Positions 1 to 7,998 of a stretch of 64,000 nt of DNA are shown here, piece by piece (within the stretch, counting starts at the first letter, position 1; every line of letters starts with the position of its first letter). This DNA comes from Nocardioides pocheonensis (GTDB lineage Bacteria; Actinomycetota; Actinomycetes; Propionibacteriales; Nocardioidaceae): NCBI RefSeq assembly GCF_003725535.1, contig NZ_RJSF01000040.1:266370-330369 (forward strand), in the 5' to 3' direction. A program made the translations under genes and the position numbers. Below the pieces are notes generated by a model, which saw only the letters and a list, made by a program, of their open reading frames with translations, had not been told where the DNA came from and did not search any database.

Positions 1-1
1 C

Positions 2-556
2 GTGTCGTTGCGGGCGTTGATCGACAACGGGTCGGCGACGGCGAATGAGCTGCGCACGTTCCTGGAGACCAACCAGGTCGATCTGGGTGAGCTGATCAAC
101 AAGCTGGTCACCACCGGTGAGGTGGTGGTCAAGCACCTGCCCGGCATCCGCCAGATCCTGGTGATCTATCCGTACGAGGTCGCCAACGGCTACACGGTCG
201 TCGCGAAGAACTCCCAGGGGTACGACGCCCGGTTCGGGTTCATCTTCAACTCGATTCCTCCGGTCTGCCACGCCGGCTACGACCCGAAGCAGTGGCGCTC
301 GCCGACCGACGGCTCCAACAAGCCGATGGACATGACCGCCCACTGTGCCGAGCCGGCCAGCAAGACCAACGCCCGCGGCTCGCAGAACGCACCCCGAGCG
401 GGCGCCGACTACCGGGCACCGGTGGCCAGCTACGACCTGGGCGACTCGACCCTGTCCTGGGGCGACGACGGGAGCCGAGTGGCCTACGACGGGGGCGCCG
501 CTGCCCTCTACGGCGACGACTCCTGGAAGTCGCTCCTCCTGCAGCCGCTGCTCTGA
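2..556 (+). CDS. Mce family protein, C-terminal part (5'-truncated by window edge)
   Basis: This is the last ~184 residues of an Mce family protein, the substrate-binding component of Mce lipid importers that work with YrbE permeases and an MceG-type ATPase at the cell envelope. The frame is open to the first base, so the gene very probably starts upstream; the GTG at 2 is not a convincing start. The visible part has the helical region after the MCE domain (around residues 15-60) and a proline-rich tail with a 'SQNAPRAGADYRAPVASYD' stretch typical of Mce C-termini. Being at the 3' end it is probably the last gene of an mce operon. Which Mce subunit (A-F) it is cannot be told from the tail. 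Confidence 0.8.
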   Translation: MSLRALIDNGSATANELRTFLETNQVDLGELINKLVTTGEVVVKHLPGIRQILVIYPYEVANGYTVVAKNSQGYDARFGFIFNSIPPVCHAGYDPKQWRSPTDGSNKPMDMTAHCAEPASKTNARGSQNAPRAGADYRAPVASYDLGDSTLSWGDDGSRVAYDGGAAALYGDDSWKSLLLQPLL

Positions 557-749
557 GCAACCGACTGGACTGGACAACCTGGCGCCACGGCCCGAAGGGT
601 TTGTCCGCATCCGCGTGACTTGACCCGTCCTCTCGGAGCGCGGCGAGCCCCCGAACCTGTGATCTCCCTGAATCGGGAGGCGCACAAGGGGTCTTCCTGC
701 GTAGCGTGTGCCTCCTGGGGGACAGAGGCGTCGCACCGAAGTGGGGAAC

Positions 750-1154
750 GTGGACACCGGCCAACAGATTGCGTACGACGGGCTGCTCCGGGCTGCCCGC
801 CTCGCCGCCAGCATCGCGGGCGCCAGAGGCGCCGAGGTCGAGGAGATCGCCGAGGAGTCGATGGCGCTCCTCCTGATGCAGGACGGGCTGGTCAACAACC
901 CGAAGGCGTGGGTCCGCAGCACCGCTGCCCGCCTCGCCGCGGAGGCCCACGGCCGCCGGCGGATCCAGACCGACGACGTGCTCGAGGAGCTCACGCCGAC
1001 CGAGCGCAGCCTGGTGATGGGCCAGCGCACCGGCTTCAACGTCCGTGAGCTCGCCCAGCGGCTCGGCCTCAGCGAGGACGGCACGCACGCGCTGCTCGCC
1101 GAAGCGAACCGGAAGGTACGCCGCTCCAGTCGGCGCCTCGCCGAGGTCGACTGA
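750..1154 (+). CDS. Small sigma-70-like helix-turn-helix protein
   Basis: The protein is 134 residues if started at GTG 750, which has a GGGG run just before it; GTG 741 and GTG 708 are in-frame alternatives. The middle (VNNPKAWVRSTAARLA) resembles the end of sigma region 2 in ECF sigma factors. The second half (LTPTERSLVMG ... RELAQRLGLSEDGTHALLAEANRKVRR) resembles the region 4 helix-turn-helix that reads the -35 element. It is shorter than a normal ECF factor (about 170-200 residues) because the N-terminal part of region 2 is missing. It may be a degenerate sigma factor or a regulator built from the sigma fold. It sits alone between the mce gene and a secreted-protein gene. The call rests on motif resemblance only. 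Confidence 0.55.
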   Translation: MDTGQQIAYDGLLRAARLAASIAGARGAEVEEIAEESMALLLMQDGLVNNPKAWVRSTAARLAAEAHGRRRIQTDDVLEELTPTERSLVMGQRTGFNVRELAQRLGLSEDGTHALLAEANRKVRRSSRRLAEVD

Positions 1155-1297
1155 CCCGGAAATCGGTCGTCCGAGTCCTGGGATATTTGTCCTAAATGTC
1201 CGTTTCCTTGTGATGATGGCCGCGCGCCGTGCAGAAGCCGCGGTCGTGCCCGCAGTCGACTGCCCCGAGACGGCTGCCCTCGTCGAGAAGGAACCTG

Positions 1298-2101
1298 ATG
1301 CACCTCGCCACACGCCTCGCCGCTGCACCTGCCCTCGTGCTCGCGATCACCGGCCTCACCGCAACGTCCGCCCACGCCACGCCTGACCCGCTGTCGGCCG
1401 ACGCTGTCGGCGCCCTGGCCCAGGCCAGCTGCCAGCTCGACCCGACCGCACCCCTCAGCGTGGCCGACCTGAACCCCGTCGTGGTCGCGGAGTCCGACGT
1501 CACCGTCGTCCCCGGCGAGCTGACCGCGCACCTGGTGCGGGCCGACGTGAACACCAGCCTGGGCGACGTCCAGGAGTGCACCTTCGGCGTCCTCCACCGT
1601 GACGCGCTCCTCAGCCAGGTCGCGTACGACGGCACCGCGACCCTCTCCCTCGGCGATGGCCTCGGCGGCGCGGTCGCGTCGGCGGTCACCGACGTCGAGC
1701 TCGGGAACATGGGCCGCGGAGGCCATGTCGACCCGACCACGGAGGTCCCGTTGAACGGCTTCCTGGTCCCGACCGACAGCGTCGTGGAGGACCCGACGTA
1801 CGCGTTCTCGATCGACCGGAAGGCGCTCGAGGTCGTCCCGATCGCGGTGGACAGGACCGTGAAGGACGCCGCCGGACGCCTGCTGAAGGCGCAGGTCAAG
1901 GCTGCCGCCCAGCTGGAGAAGCGGCAGGTCAAGGCAGCGAAGAGCAAGCACTCCGCGAAGGCGGTCGCCGCGGCGCAGCGTGCCTACGACAAGCGCGTGG
2001 CCGCGGCCCAGGCGGCGTACGCGCGGGCCACGGCGCCGAAGTCGGTCACCCGGCCGGTCAGCCACCACGTCGCGGCGAGCGGCGCCATCAGCGTCGCCTG
2101 A
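1298..2101 (+). CDS. Secreted protein with Ala/Lys-rich C-terminal helix, function unknown
   Basis: The ATG at 1298 is chosen because GAGAAGGAA lies 4 bases upstream and the N-terminus is then a clean signal peptide: a basic start, a hydrophobic core, and a cleavage site after AHA near residue 27. The mature region of about 240 residues has no motif I recognise; its first part contains two Cys (in ASCQL and QECTF) that could form a disulfide. From about residue 190 it becomes Ala/Lys/Gln rich and probably forms a long charged helix or coiled coil that could bind anionic wall polymers. The gene appears monocistronic and is followed by a perfect hairpin at 2117-2158. Confidence 0.7.
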   Translation: MHLATRLAAAPALVLAITGLTATSAHATPDPLSADAVGALAQASCQLDPTAPLSVADLNPVVVAESDVTVVPGELTAHLVRADVNTSLGDVQECTFGVLHRDALLSQVAYDGTATLSLGDGLGGAVASAVTDVELGNMGRGGHVDPTTEVPLNGFLVPTDSVVEDPTYAFSIDRKALEVVPIAVDRTVKDAAGRLLKAQVKAAAQLEKRQVKAAKSKHSAKAVAAAQRAYDKRVAAAQAAYARATAPKSVTRPVSHHVAASGAISVA

Positions 2102-2116
2102 CCCGACTCCCGAGCT

Positions 2117-2158
2117 CCGGACGGGTGGTCGCCAGGCCCCTGGCGACCACCCGTCCGG
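2117..2158. terminator. Perfect 20-bp inverted repeat, likely terminator
   Basis: Arms at 2117-2136 and 2139-2158 are exact reverse complements with only two bases between them, so the RNA would form an about 18-bp stem with a small loop. It begins 15 bases after the stop of the secreted protein gene and ends 83 bases before the next start. There is no U-tract, which is common for actinobacterial terminators. Confidence 0.65.
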
Positions 2159-2241
2159 GACCTTCGGCAGGGAATTGCCCGTTCCGCCCCGGACCACGGC
2201 GGCCCCGGGTTAGGTTCGCGCGGATTCCTTGGGGGGAACCA

Positions 2242-3333
2242 TTGTCCAGACTGATCCGCCGCAGCGACGTGGCACGCCTCGTCGTCCTCGCCCTCGCGGC
2301 GCTGCTCACGCTCGCGTGGGTGCAGATCACCGCACCCGAGCACCGGTCCGCGTCCTCGGGGGGACCGCGGGCCGTCACCCGACCCGCCGTCGCCGACCCT
2401 CCGGTCGGGATCGAGCTGGCCGGCCCCGACCTCGCGGCCGTGACCACGCCGCTCCCGGTGCCGGCGACCACGCCGGCGCCTCCGCCGGCACCCCAGAAGG
2501 CCTCGCCGCGGCACCGTCGCCACGCGGCGGGCAAGCATCATCGCCGCGGTGCCCGGCGTGCCCACCGGCACCACCGGCGTGCGCACCACCACCGCCCGAA
2601 CCCGTGGCTCCACCAAGGCGGTCGCGACATCGGGTGGCCGCAGTGCCCGAGCGACGTCGGGTTCCGCGGCCACAACGGGCTGGGCCAGCCGCTCCCGGAC
2701 GCGGGCGTCGAGTTCGTCGTCATCGGCCTCACGAACGGACGAGCGTTCACGCCGAACCCGTGCATCGACCTGCACCTGTCCTGGGTGCGCTCGCACCACG
2801 CCCAGGCCGCGGCGTACGCGTTCGCGACCTACCCGACGCGCGCCCAGCTGCGCCGCTACCGCCACCACGGCCCGTACGACGGCCGCCGGCACCTCGGCGC
2901 GCTGGCCAACGTGGGACACGCGACCGCCGACTTCAACGTGCGGCTGATGCGCCAGCACGGCTTCGTGACCCCGCACGTCTGGCTCGACCTCGAGCCGTCC
3001 TCGTCGCGGCCCTGGTCGCACCGGCGTTCGTGGAACCGGGCCGTCGTGCGCGGCTGGGTCCGCGGCTACCGCGACGCGGGCTACACGGTCGGCTTCTACT
3101 CCACCACCCACCTGTTCGACGAGATCGTGGGCCGGCTCCGGCTGCGCCTGCCCGAGTGGCGCACGGCGGGCCCGGTCTCCCCACGATCGGCGCTGCACAT
3201 GTGTCGCAGCAGCTCGTTCCAGGGCGGCCCGGCGGTCCTGGCGCAGTGGTGGACGGCGCACCGCGACTTCGACCGGATGTGCCCCTCGTCCGATCCTGCC
3301 GCGACGATGGCCCGGTACTTCCACCAGTGGTGA
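2242..3333 (+). CDS. Secreted GH25-like / DUF1906-like TIM-barrel protein with His/Arg-rich linker
   Basis: A TTG start at 2242 is chosen because GGGGGGAA ends 3 bases upstream and an N-terminal membrane or signal segment (VVLALAALLTLAWV, about residues 12-26) follows. The protein has 363 residues. A low-complexity region of Pro, then His and Arg, fills about residues 70-125, with ten His in some 35 residues. The C-terminal ~240 residues begin with a DIGWPQCP motif and contain VWLDLEP and GYTVGFYST, which resemble the barrel strands and acidic active-site strand of glycoside hydrolase 25-like or DUF1906 domains. A role in cell wall cleavage or binding is inferred. No other gene is clearly coupled to it. 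Confidence 0.6.
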   Translation: MSRLIRRSDVARLVVLALAALLTLAWVQITAPEHRSASSGGPRAVTRPAVADPPVGIELAGPDLAAVTTPLPVPATTPAPPPAPQKASPRHRRHAAGKHHRRGARRAHRHHRRAHHHRPNPWLHQGGRDIGWPQCPSDVGFRGHNGLGQPLPDAGVEFVVIGLTNGRAFTPNPCIDLHLSWVRSHHAQAAAYAFATYPTRAQLRRYRHHGPYDGRRHLGALANVGHATADFNVRLMRQHGFVTPHVWLDLEPSSSRPWSHRRSWNRAVVRGWVRGYRDAGYTVGFYSTTHLFDEIVGRLRLRLPEWRTAGPVSPRSALHMCRSSSFQGGPAVLAQWWTAHRDFDRMCPSSDPAATMARYFHQW

Positions 3334-3359
3334 CCTCGGCCTGAGCCGACGCCCGAGGG

Positions 3360-4790
3360 TCAGCGGCGCAGCGCGCCCATCCACTCCTCGATCGCGTCCG
3401 GATCACGCGGGAGCGAGCCCGACAGGTTGCGGGCGCCGTCGGAGGTGACGACCACGTCGTCCTCAATCCGGATGCCGATGCCGCGCAGCTCCTCCGGCAC
3501 GAGCAGGTCGTCCTGCTGGAAGTACAGACCGGGCTCGACCGTCAGCACCATGCCCTCGGCCAGCTCACCCTCCGGGTAGACGTCCGGCGCGGCGGCGGCG
3601 CAGTCGTGGACGTCCATGCCGAGCATGTGGCTGGTGCCGTGCAGCGTCCAGCGGGAGTACACCTTGCTGTCGGGCGCGAGCGCCTCCTCGGCGGAGCACG
3701 GCAGCAGGCCGAGGTCCTCGAGCTTGTGCGCGAGCACGTTCATCGCCGCGTGGTGCGGGTCGCGGAACTTCGCGCCCGGCCGCACGGCGTCGATCCCCGC
3801 CTGCTGCGCCTCGAGCACCGCGGAGTACAGGTCGCGCTGCAGCGGGGTGAACCGGCCGTCGACGGGGAGCGTGCGGGTGACGTCGGCGGTGTACAGGGTC
3901 GACGCCTCGACGCCCATGTCGAGCAGGACCAGCTCGCCCGGCGTGATCGGACCGGTGTTGTCGATCCAGTGCAGCGTCGTGGCGTGAGGGCCGCCGGCCA
4001 CGATCGAGTCGTAGCCGATGTCGTTGCCCATCGCGCGGGCGCGGCGGAAGAACGTGCCCTCGATCCAGCGCTCGCCGTGCTCGAGCACGCGGTCCCACTC
4101 GCGCACGCTGTCCTCGAAGCCGAGCGCGGTGACGTCGCACGCCCGGGCGAGCTCGTCGACCTCCCAGGCGTCCTTGACCAGGCGGAGCTCGGAGAGCACC
4201 CGCGCCAGCTCGCGGTCGCGGCCCTCGTCGGGCGCGACCGCCTGGTCGACGGTGCGGTCGACGCCGCGGAGGACCCGCGTCTTCGCCGAGCGTGCGAGGG
4301 CGTCGGGCAGCTGGTCCACGTGGCGGGTGGCGATGCCGAGCGCGCTCGAGATCTCCTCCAGGGACGGTCGTCGCCCGACCCAGAGCTCGCCGTACTGGCG
4401 GTCGCGGAAGAACTCGTCGGTCTCCCGACCGCTGCGCGGGCGGGCGTAGAGCGTGGCCTCGCCGTCCTCGACCACCAGCACCGCGTCGCTCGTCTGGTTG
4501 CCGCACAGGTAGGTGTGGGCCGTGTCGGGGCGGAACCGGTAGTCGGTGTCGTTGGCGCGGACCTTGAAGGTGCCGGCCGGGATCACCAGGCGCTCACCCG
4601 GGAAGGTCTCGGCGAGTCGCGCCCGGCGCGCCGCAGCCCACTCCGCCACGGGGTGGGTCGGCAGGTCGAGCCGGCTTTCACCCCAGCCGGTGCGCATGAA
4701 CGCGGCGTACTTCTCCGGGACCGCAGGGTCGTGGCTCTCGGTGTGCAGGGCGCCGGCCGGTTCGGGAGAGGTCTCGGGAGATTCGCTCAC
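3360..4790 (-). CDS. pepP: Xaa-Pro aminopeptidase (aminopeptidase P, M24B)
   Basis: It removes the N-terminal residue before proline from peptides, using two metal ions in the cytoplasm. The 476 residues fit the family. An N-terminal aminopeptidase P domain (about 60-200, with YLCGNQTSDAVLV) is followed by the pita-bread catalytic domain. The metal ligands are visible as LLDMGVE (Asp), TADVTRT (Asp), HGTSHMLGMDVHD (His), TVEPGLYF (Glu) and GIRIEDD (Glu). The GTG at 4790 is chosen because a TACAGT -10 hexamer sits at 4797-4802, six bases before it, indicating a leaderless transcript. The next gene (PrsW-like) is divergent. Confidence 0.9.
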   Translation of the reverse strand: MSESPETSPEPAGALHTESHDPAVPEKYAAFMRTGWGESRLDLPTHPVAEWAAARRARLAETFPGERLVIPAGTFKVRANDTDYRFRPDTAHTYLCGNQTSDAVLVVEDGEATLYARPRSGRETDEFFRDRQYGELWVGRRPSLEEISSALGIATRHVDQLPDALARSAKTRVLRGVDRTVDQAVAPDEGRDRELARVLSELRLVKDAWEVDELARACDVTALGFEDSVREWDRVLEHGERWIEGTFFRRARAMGNDIGYDSIVAGGPHATTLHWIDNTGPITPGELVLLDMGVEASTLYTADVTRTLPVDGRFTPLQRDLYSAVLEAQQAGIDAVRPGAKFRDPHHAAMNVLAHKLEDLGLLPCSAEEALAPDSKVYSRWTLHGTSHMLGMDVHDCAAAAPDVYPEGELAEGMVLTVEPGLYFQQDDLLVPEELRGIGIRIEDDVVVTSDGARNLSGSLPRDPDAIEEWMGALRR

Positions 4791-4935
4791 TTCGTCACTG
4801 TACGACGCACCCGCCGCGCGCAGCGCGCTGATATCCGGGCGCCTGATCCGTCGCCGGGCGCCCGCCCGGAAAGGCTTCGCGCTCGTGTGGGCGGAGCGTG
4901 CGCCGGGCTGGCCGCGCTCATCTAGGCTTCGGTCC

Positions 4936-6060
4936 ATGCGCAGCCGGGACAACGTCGTGTTCACCGCTCTGGTGGGCACCGTGATGTTCGTCGGCGCGGG
5001 AGTCATGGCGCTCGTGCTTCTCGCCGCCGGGGCGCCGGGCGCGATCGCGATCGGGGTGGTGCTGGCCGCGCTGCCGGTCGGGCCGCTGATCGCGTCGTAC
5101 CTGTGGCTCGACCGCTACGAGCCCGAGCCACGGTCGCTGCTCCTGCTCGGTCTGGGCTGGGGCGCCTTCGTCGCGACGAGCGCCGCGCTGTTCCTCCAGG
5201 CGTTCGACGCGTTCGCGCTCGGCTCGAGCAGGTCGACCCAGTCGGTGCTCGTGGCCCCGCTCACCGAGGAGGCCGCCAAGGGCCTCTTCATCGTGCTGCT
5301 CCTGGTCTACCGGCGCGCCGAGCTCGACGGCATCCTCGACGGCATCGTCTATGCCGGCATGGTGGGCATCGGCTTCGCGTTCACCGAGAACATCCTCTAC
5401 CTGAGCCAGGCCTACATCGGCGACAACACCCACGCCGGCGGGATCGAGGAGACGGTGTTCACCTTCGTGGTCCGAGGCGTGTTCAGCCCGTTCGCCCACC
5501 CGTTCTTCACCGCCTTCACGGGCATCGGCGTGGGCATCGCGGTGTCCGCGCGGAGCCGGACGGTGCAGGTCGCCGCGCCCCTCGTGGGCTACCTCGTCGC
5601 CGTCGGCGCCCACGCGCTGTGGAACGCGGCCCTCCTGCTCGACGGCGGCGCCGGCGCGGTCGGCACCTACCTCGTGCTCATGGTGCCGGCCTTCCTGTTC
5701 CTGGTCGGTTTCGCGATCTGGTCGCGCCGGCGTGAAGGTGCGCTGCTGGCCGCAGCGCTGACCGACTGCGCCCGCCGCGGCTTCCTGGACGCGAACGAGG
5801 TACCGTGGCTGACCCGCATCCCGGCCCGGCGCGCGTGCAGGCAGCACGCGGCGGCCGTCGGCGGGGAGGCGGCGCTCACCGCGATGAAGCTGTACCAGAC
5901 CGAGGCCATCGAGCTCGGGTTCCTGCACCACCGGTTCCTGCGGGGCACCGCCCCGAGGGACTACCGCGAGCTGGGGGAGGCCCACGTGCAGCGCATGTTC
6001 CTGCTGCGTCCGCACCTGGTCTGGCCGCCGACCGGCGTCCCGGTCGGAGCGTCGCGATGA
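4936..6060 (+). CDS. PrsW family intramembrane metalloprotease
   Basis: This is a 374-residue membrane protein with about eight transmembrane segments. The PrsW signature is present: TEEAAKG (EExxK), FAFTENILYL (glutamate followed by Asn) and HPFFTAFTG (His), which together form the intramembrane metal site. The best-known PrsW, in Bacillus, cleaves an anti-sigma factor (site-1); the substrate here is unknown. An in-frame upstream extension is rejected because TAGGCT lies at 4923-4928, seven bases before ATG 4936, giving a leaderless start. The last ~90 residues form a soluble tail. The stop overlaps the start of the next GTPase gene (ATGA at 6057), so the two are probably cotranslated. Confidence 0.85.
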   Translation: MRSRDNVVFTALVGTVMFVGAGVMALVLLAAGAPGAIAIGVVLAALPVGPLIASYLWLDRYEPEPRSLLLLGLGWGAFVATSAALFLQAFDAFALGSSRSTQSVLVAPLTEEAAKGLFIVLLLVYRRAELDGILDGIVYAGMVGIGFAFTENILYLSQAYIGDNTHAGGIEETVFTFVVRGVFSPFAHPFFTAFTGIGVGIAVSARSRTVQVAAPLVGYLVAVGAHALWNAALLLDGGAGAVGTYLVLMVPAFLFLVGFAIWSRRREGALLAAALTDCARRGFLDANEVPWLTRIPARRACRQHAAAVGGEAALTAMKLYQTEAIELGFLHHRFLRGTAPRDYRELGEAHVQRMFLLRPHLVWPPTGVPVGASR

Positions 6061-7787
6061 CGGACACGTCGCTGAGCGCACAGCGCTCGGCCCAGATGGT
6101 GACCACGCTCGTGCAGCTGCGCGAAGCGCTGGAGTCCGCGCGTCTTCCGCTGGAGGTCCCCAAGGCCGAGCCGGCGCGCAAGGCCCGCGCCGAGATGATC
6201 GACCAGCTCGAGGACTACGTCCTCCCGCGGCTGCTCCAGATCGACGCGCCCCTGCTCACCGTGGTCGGCGGCTCGACCGGAGCGGGGAAGTCGACCCTGG
6301 TCAACTCGCTGGTGGGGGAGCGCGTCACCGAGACCGGCGTGCTGCGCCCGACCACGCGCTCGCCCGTGCTGGTGCACAACCCGCGGGACTCCGACTGGTT
6401 CGACAAGGCCCGCATCCTGCCCGACCTCGAGCGCACGACGCGTGCCTCGGCCGACCCCGGTGCGCTCCAGCTCGTCGCCTCCGAGGCGATCCCGGCGGGT
6501 CTGGCGGTGCTCGACGCGCCCGACATCGACTCGGTGGAGGAGCAGAACCGCACGCTGGCCGCGCAGCTGCTCGGCGCCGCCGACCTGTGGCTCTTCGTCA
6601 CCTCGGCCGCCCGGTACGCCGACCAGGTGCCGTGGGAGTTCCTCAAGCAGGCCGCCGACCGCAGTGCCGCCGTCGCGATCGTGCTCGACCGCACCCAGCC
6701 GTCGGCGATCACCGAGGTCAGCGCCCACCTCGCCCGCATGCTCACGGCGCGCGGGCTCCGGGACTCGCCGCTGTTCATCGTGCCGGAGGGCGAGGTCGAC
6801 GAGCAGGGCCTGCTGCCCTCGACCACGGTCCGCGAGATCCGTGCCTGGCTGGGATCGCTGGCCGCCGACGCGGAGGCACGCACCGGTGTGGTGCGACAGA
6901 CGCTCGAGGGCGCCATCCGGACCATCTCGAAGCGCACGTACGCCGTCGCCGACGCCAGCCACGACCAGTACGAGATGCTGGAGCGCCTGCGCGCCGACGT
7001 CGAGCGCTCCTACGGCCACGCGCTCACCGAGGTGGACCGCGCGTCCGCCGACGGGAGCCTGCTGCGCGGCGAGGTGCTGGCCCGCTGGCAGGAGTTCGTG
7101 GGCACCGGCGAGCTGCTCAAGACCCTCGAGTCCAAGGTCAGCTGGCTGCGCGACCGCGTCACCAAGGCGGTGAAGGGCCAGCCCCAGCAGGCGGCCCGCG
7201 TGACGGTCGCGGTCGAGTCCGGACTGCAGACCCTCGTGCTCGAGCACGCCGAGGCGGCGGCGGAACGCACCGACGCCGCGTGGCGCGCCGTGCCTGCCGG
7301 TCGCGTGCTCCTCGACGAGTCCGGCGAGGACCTCTCGCGGGCGTCCCGTGACTTCCGGCGGCGCGCCGAGCAGATGGTCCGCGACTGGCAGCAGAGCGTG
7401 CTGGACATGGTGCGCACCGAAGGGGCCGACAAGCGCTCGACCGCGCGGTTCCTGGCCTACGGGGTGAACGGCCTGTCCGTGGCCCTGATGGTGGTGGTGT
7501 TCGCCTCCACGGGAGGCGTGACCGGCGCCGAGGTCGGGATCGCCGGCGGGTCCGCCGTGCTCGGCCAGAAGCTGCTCGAGGCCGTCTTCGGCGACCAGGC
7601 CGTACGCCGCCTGGCGGCGAACGCCCGCAAGGACCTCAACCGCCGGATGCAGGTGCTCCTCGAGACCGAGAAGCGCAGGTTCACCGGTCTGCTCGACGGT
7701 CTCGGCGTCGTGCAGGGGTCCGAGGAGGCGCTCCGTGCCGGCGCCCGCAAGGTCGACGACCTGCGGTTCGCGGCCGGACCGGGCTGA
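6057..7787 (+). CDS. Dynamin-like GTPase with membrane hairpin (first of pair)
   Basis: The protein has 576 residues. The GTPase domain has the P-loop GGSTGAGKST (about residues 75-84), a conserved Thr region (RPTTRSP) and a G3-like LDAPDIDS; the G4 motif is not canonical (LDRTQP). A long helical region follows, then a hydrophobic hairpin around residues 480-520 (VALMVVVFAS ... GIAGGSAVLG), as in bacterial dynamin-like proteins that bind membranes. In Streptomyces a tandem pair, DynA and DynB, stabilises sporulation septa; that this is the equivalent pair is an inference from the tandem arrangement and the domain layout. It overlaps the PrsW-like gene by 4 bases. Confidence 0.75.
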   Translation: MTDTSLSAQRSAQMVTTLVQLREALESARLPLEVPKAEPARKARAEMIDQLEDYVLPRLLQIDAPLLTVVGGSTGAGKSTLVNSLVGERVTETGVLRPTTRSPVLVHNPRDSDWFDKARILPDLERTTRASADPGALQLVASEAIPAGLAVLDAPDIDSVEEQNRTLAAQLLGAADLWLFVTSAARYADQVPWEFLKQAADRSAAVAIVLDRTQPSAITEVSAHLARMLTARGLRDSPLFIVPEGEVDEQGLLPSTTVREIRAWLGSLAADAEARTGVVRQTLEGAIRTISKRTYAVADASHDQYEMLERLRADVERSYGHALTEVDRASADGSLLRGEVLARWQEFVGTGELLKTLESKVSWLRDRVTKAVKGQPQQAARVTVAVESGLQTLVLEHAEAAAERTDAAWRAVPAGRVLLDESGEDLSRASRDFRRRAEQMVRDWQQSVLDMVRTEGADKRSTARFLAYGVNGLSVALMVVVFASTGGVTGAEVGIAGGSAVLGQKLLEAVFGDQAVRRLAANARKDLNRRMQVLLETEKRRFTGLLDGLGVVQGSEEALRAGARKVDDLRFAAGPG

Positions 7788-7868
7788 GCGGCCGGACTGC
7801 GTCCAGCGTCACACCGGCTCGGGGCGAAGGGGAGCGGAGGTTCGGCTCCGGCGGCCACCCGGGGTCGA

Positions 7869-7874
7869 TAGGCT
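7869..7874 (+). promoter_or_regulatory. Putative -10 box ahead of the second GTPase gene
   Basis: TAGGCT lies 59 bases before the short leader ORF at 7933 and 82 bases after the stop of the first GTPase gene. It matches the hexamer seen before many genes here. It suggests the second GTPase can be transcribed separately with a leader of about 50 bases ahead of the short ORF. Confidence 0.4.
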
Positions 7875-7932
7875 GGCACTCGCCGTTCCGACCTGTTCGC
7901 ACCGACCTGTGACGATTTCCCAAAGGGAGCCC

Positions 7933-7998
7933 ATGACGTCCATGCCGCTGATCGGGTTCTGCGTGCCGGCGCCCGCGCGACGCGGAGGGCGCGCATGA
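7933..7998 (+). CDS. Possible 21-residue leader peptide overlapping the next start
   Basis: ATG 7933 is preceded by a good ribosome binding site, AGGGAG, at 7923-7928. The frame encodes 21 residues (MTSMPLIGFCV..., ending ARRGGRA) and stops at 7996-7998, overlapping the ATG of the second GTPase gene in an ATGA arrangement. The GTPase start itself has only a weak site (GGAGGGCGC). Translation of this small frame could therefore feed ribosomes into the GTPase gene. It may be a genuine small peptide or only a coupling device. Confidence 0.4.
   Translation: MTSMPLIGFCVPAPARRGGRA

Noticed and set aside
1192-1947. Minus-strand frame opposite the secreted protein gene at 1298
   Set aside because: Ser/Thr/Arg-rich shadow frame with no ribosome site; the plus strand has a clear signal peptide and binding site.
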